NCBI GenBank assembly: GCA_038745855.1
Contig: JBCDLC010000043.1
Location: 1-23,711, forward strand
DNA length: 23,711 bases
From: UBA5336 sp038745855
Lineage (GTDB): Bacteria > Pseudomonadota > Alphaproteobacteria > Caulobacterales > Hyphomonadaceae
Direction of reading: 5' to 3'
This document shows positions 23,588-23,711 of the stretch, piece after piece. Made by a program: the position numbers and the translations under genes. The notes under the pieces were generated by a model. It was not told the origin of the DNA. It did not search any database and worked only from the letters and a program-made list of their open reading frames with translations. Every line of letters begins with the position of its first letter. Position 1 is the first letter of the stretch.

Positions 23588-23711
23588 TCAGGACTTTAGT
23601 TTTAGCTCCGTTTCGGTCGGGCTTTTTGCTCCCGTGGGTTTCGGGCAGCCGCCCGCGTTTCCGCGCGCGGGTTAGAGCTGGCGGATTCTGGGGCTGTTGT
23701 TGGGGGCTCGG
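23588..23711 (-). repeat. Right copy of long inverted repeat, block 1
   Basis: The reverse complement aligns with 135-260, starting with 43 identical bases at the window's right edge and then scattered differences. The order of the two repeat blocks is the same as at the left end, in opposite orientation. The element continues beyond the window. Confidence 0.85.
23672..23711 (-). CDS. Possible 3' end of a second gene ending in the repeat
   Basis: On the minus strand the frame from the window edge gives RAPNNSPRIRQL and a TAA at 23672-23674, identical in sequence to the last 12 residues of the partial gene at 1-174. Because the DNA identity continues past the stop codon, it is more likely repeat sequence that happens to end a reading frame than proof of a paralogue. 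The rest lies outside the window. Confidence 0.2.
   Translation of the reverse strand, partial: RAPNNSPRIRQL

Overview
The window looks like chromosomal DNA of a GC-rich alphaproteobacterium that uses the CtrA cell-cycle circuit, probably in or near Caulobacterales/Maricaulales/Hyphomonadales. Evidence: a DivL-type kinase with tyrosine at the phospho-acceptor site, an RcdA/DUF1465 protein, a perfect CtrA box (TTAA-N7-TTAA) and tandem GANTC (CcrM) sites, a DUF1192 protein, a NasT-type ANTAR protein and a large TonB-dependent receptor. I see no insertion sequence, CRISPR array, rRNA or tRNA.

Layout. 1-506: end of an unrecognised + gene whose last codons come from a repeat, then a repeat cluster. 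507-7246: a minus-strand run of eight genes, transcribed in the order RidA-like, ABM monooxygenase, acyl-CoA dehydrogenase, GPH-type symporter, DegP/DegQ-like protease, HAD hydrolase, conserved lipoprotein, pterin carbinolamine dehydratase; the last three overlap. 7336-8343: an extended SDR on +, convergent with divL (8368-10815, minus). divL and an EamA transporter diverge from a region holding a CtrA box and two abutting CcrM sites. The EamA gene overlaps tail-to-tail with a TIR-transmembrane gene, which lies downstream of a PhzF gene.

13931-20185: the most distinctive block, all on +. A NasT-like ANTAR regulator with a degenerate receiver is preceded by two adjacent hairpins. It is followed by a 344-nt structured leader, a 901-aa TonB-dependent receptor, a TauE/SafE permease and an HisC-like aminotransferase carrying a twin-arginine signal. 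The leader can be drawn so that the receptor's ribosome-binding site is either sequestered or free. My hypothesis is an RNA-controlled uptake and extracytoplasmic transamination module for an unknown substrate.

20266-21067 (minus): rcdA-like and DUF1192. 21178-23270 (+): quinone oxidoreductase overlapping tsaD by 4 nt. 23271-23711: a second copy of the repeat cluster, inverted relative to the left end. Both window ends lie in the same repeat family, which may simply mean the window is a contig broken at repeats. The repeat carries small hairpins with tetraloops, one of which shows a compensatory base-pair change between copies.

The cell-cycle genes (divL, rcdA) with CtrA-like boxes at similar distances upstream, and the ANTAR/TonB/TauE/Tat-aminotransferase block, are the parts most worth following up. 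All functional assignments come from reading motifs by eye; no searches were run.
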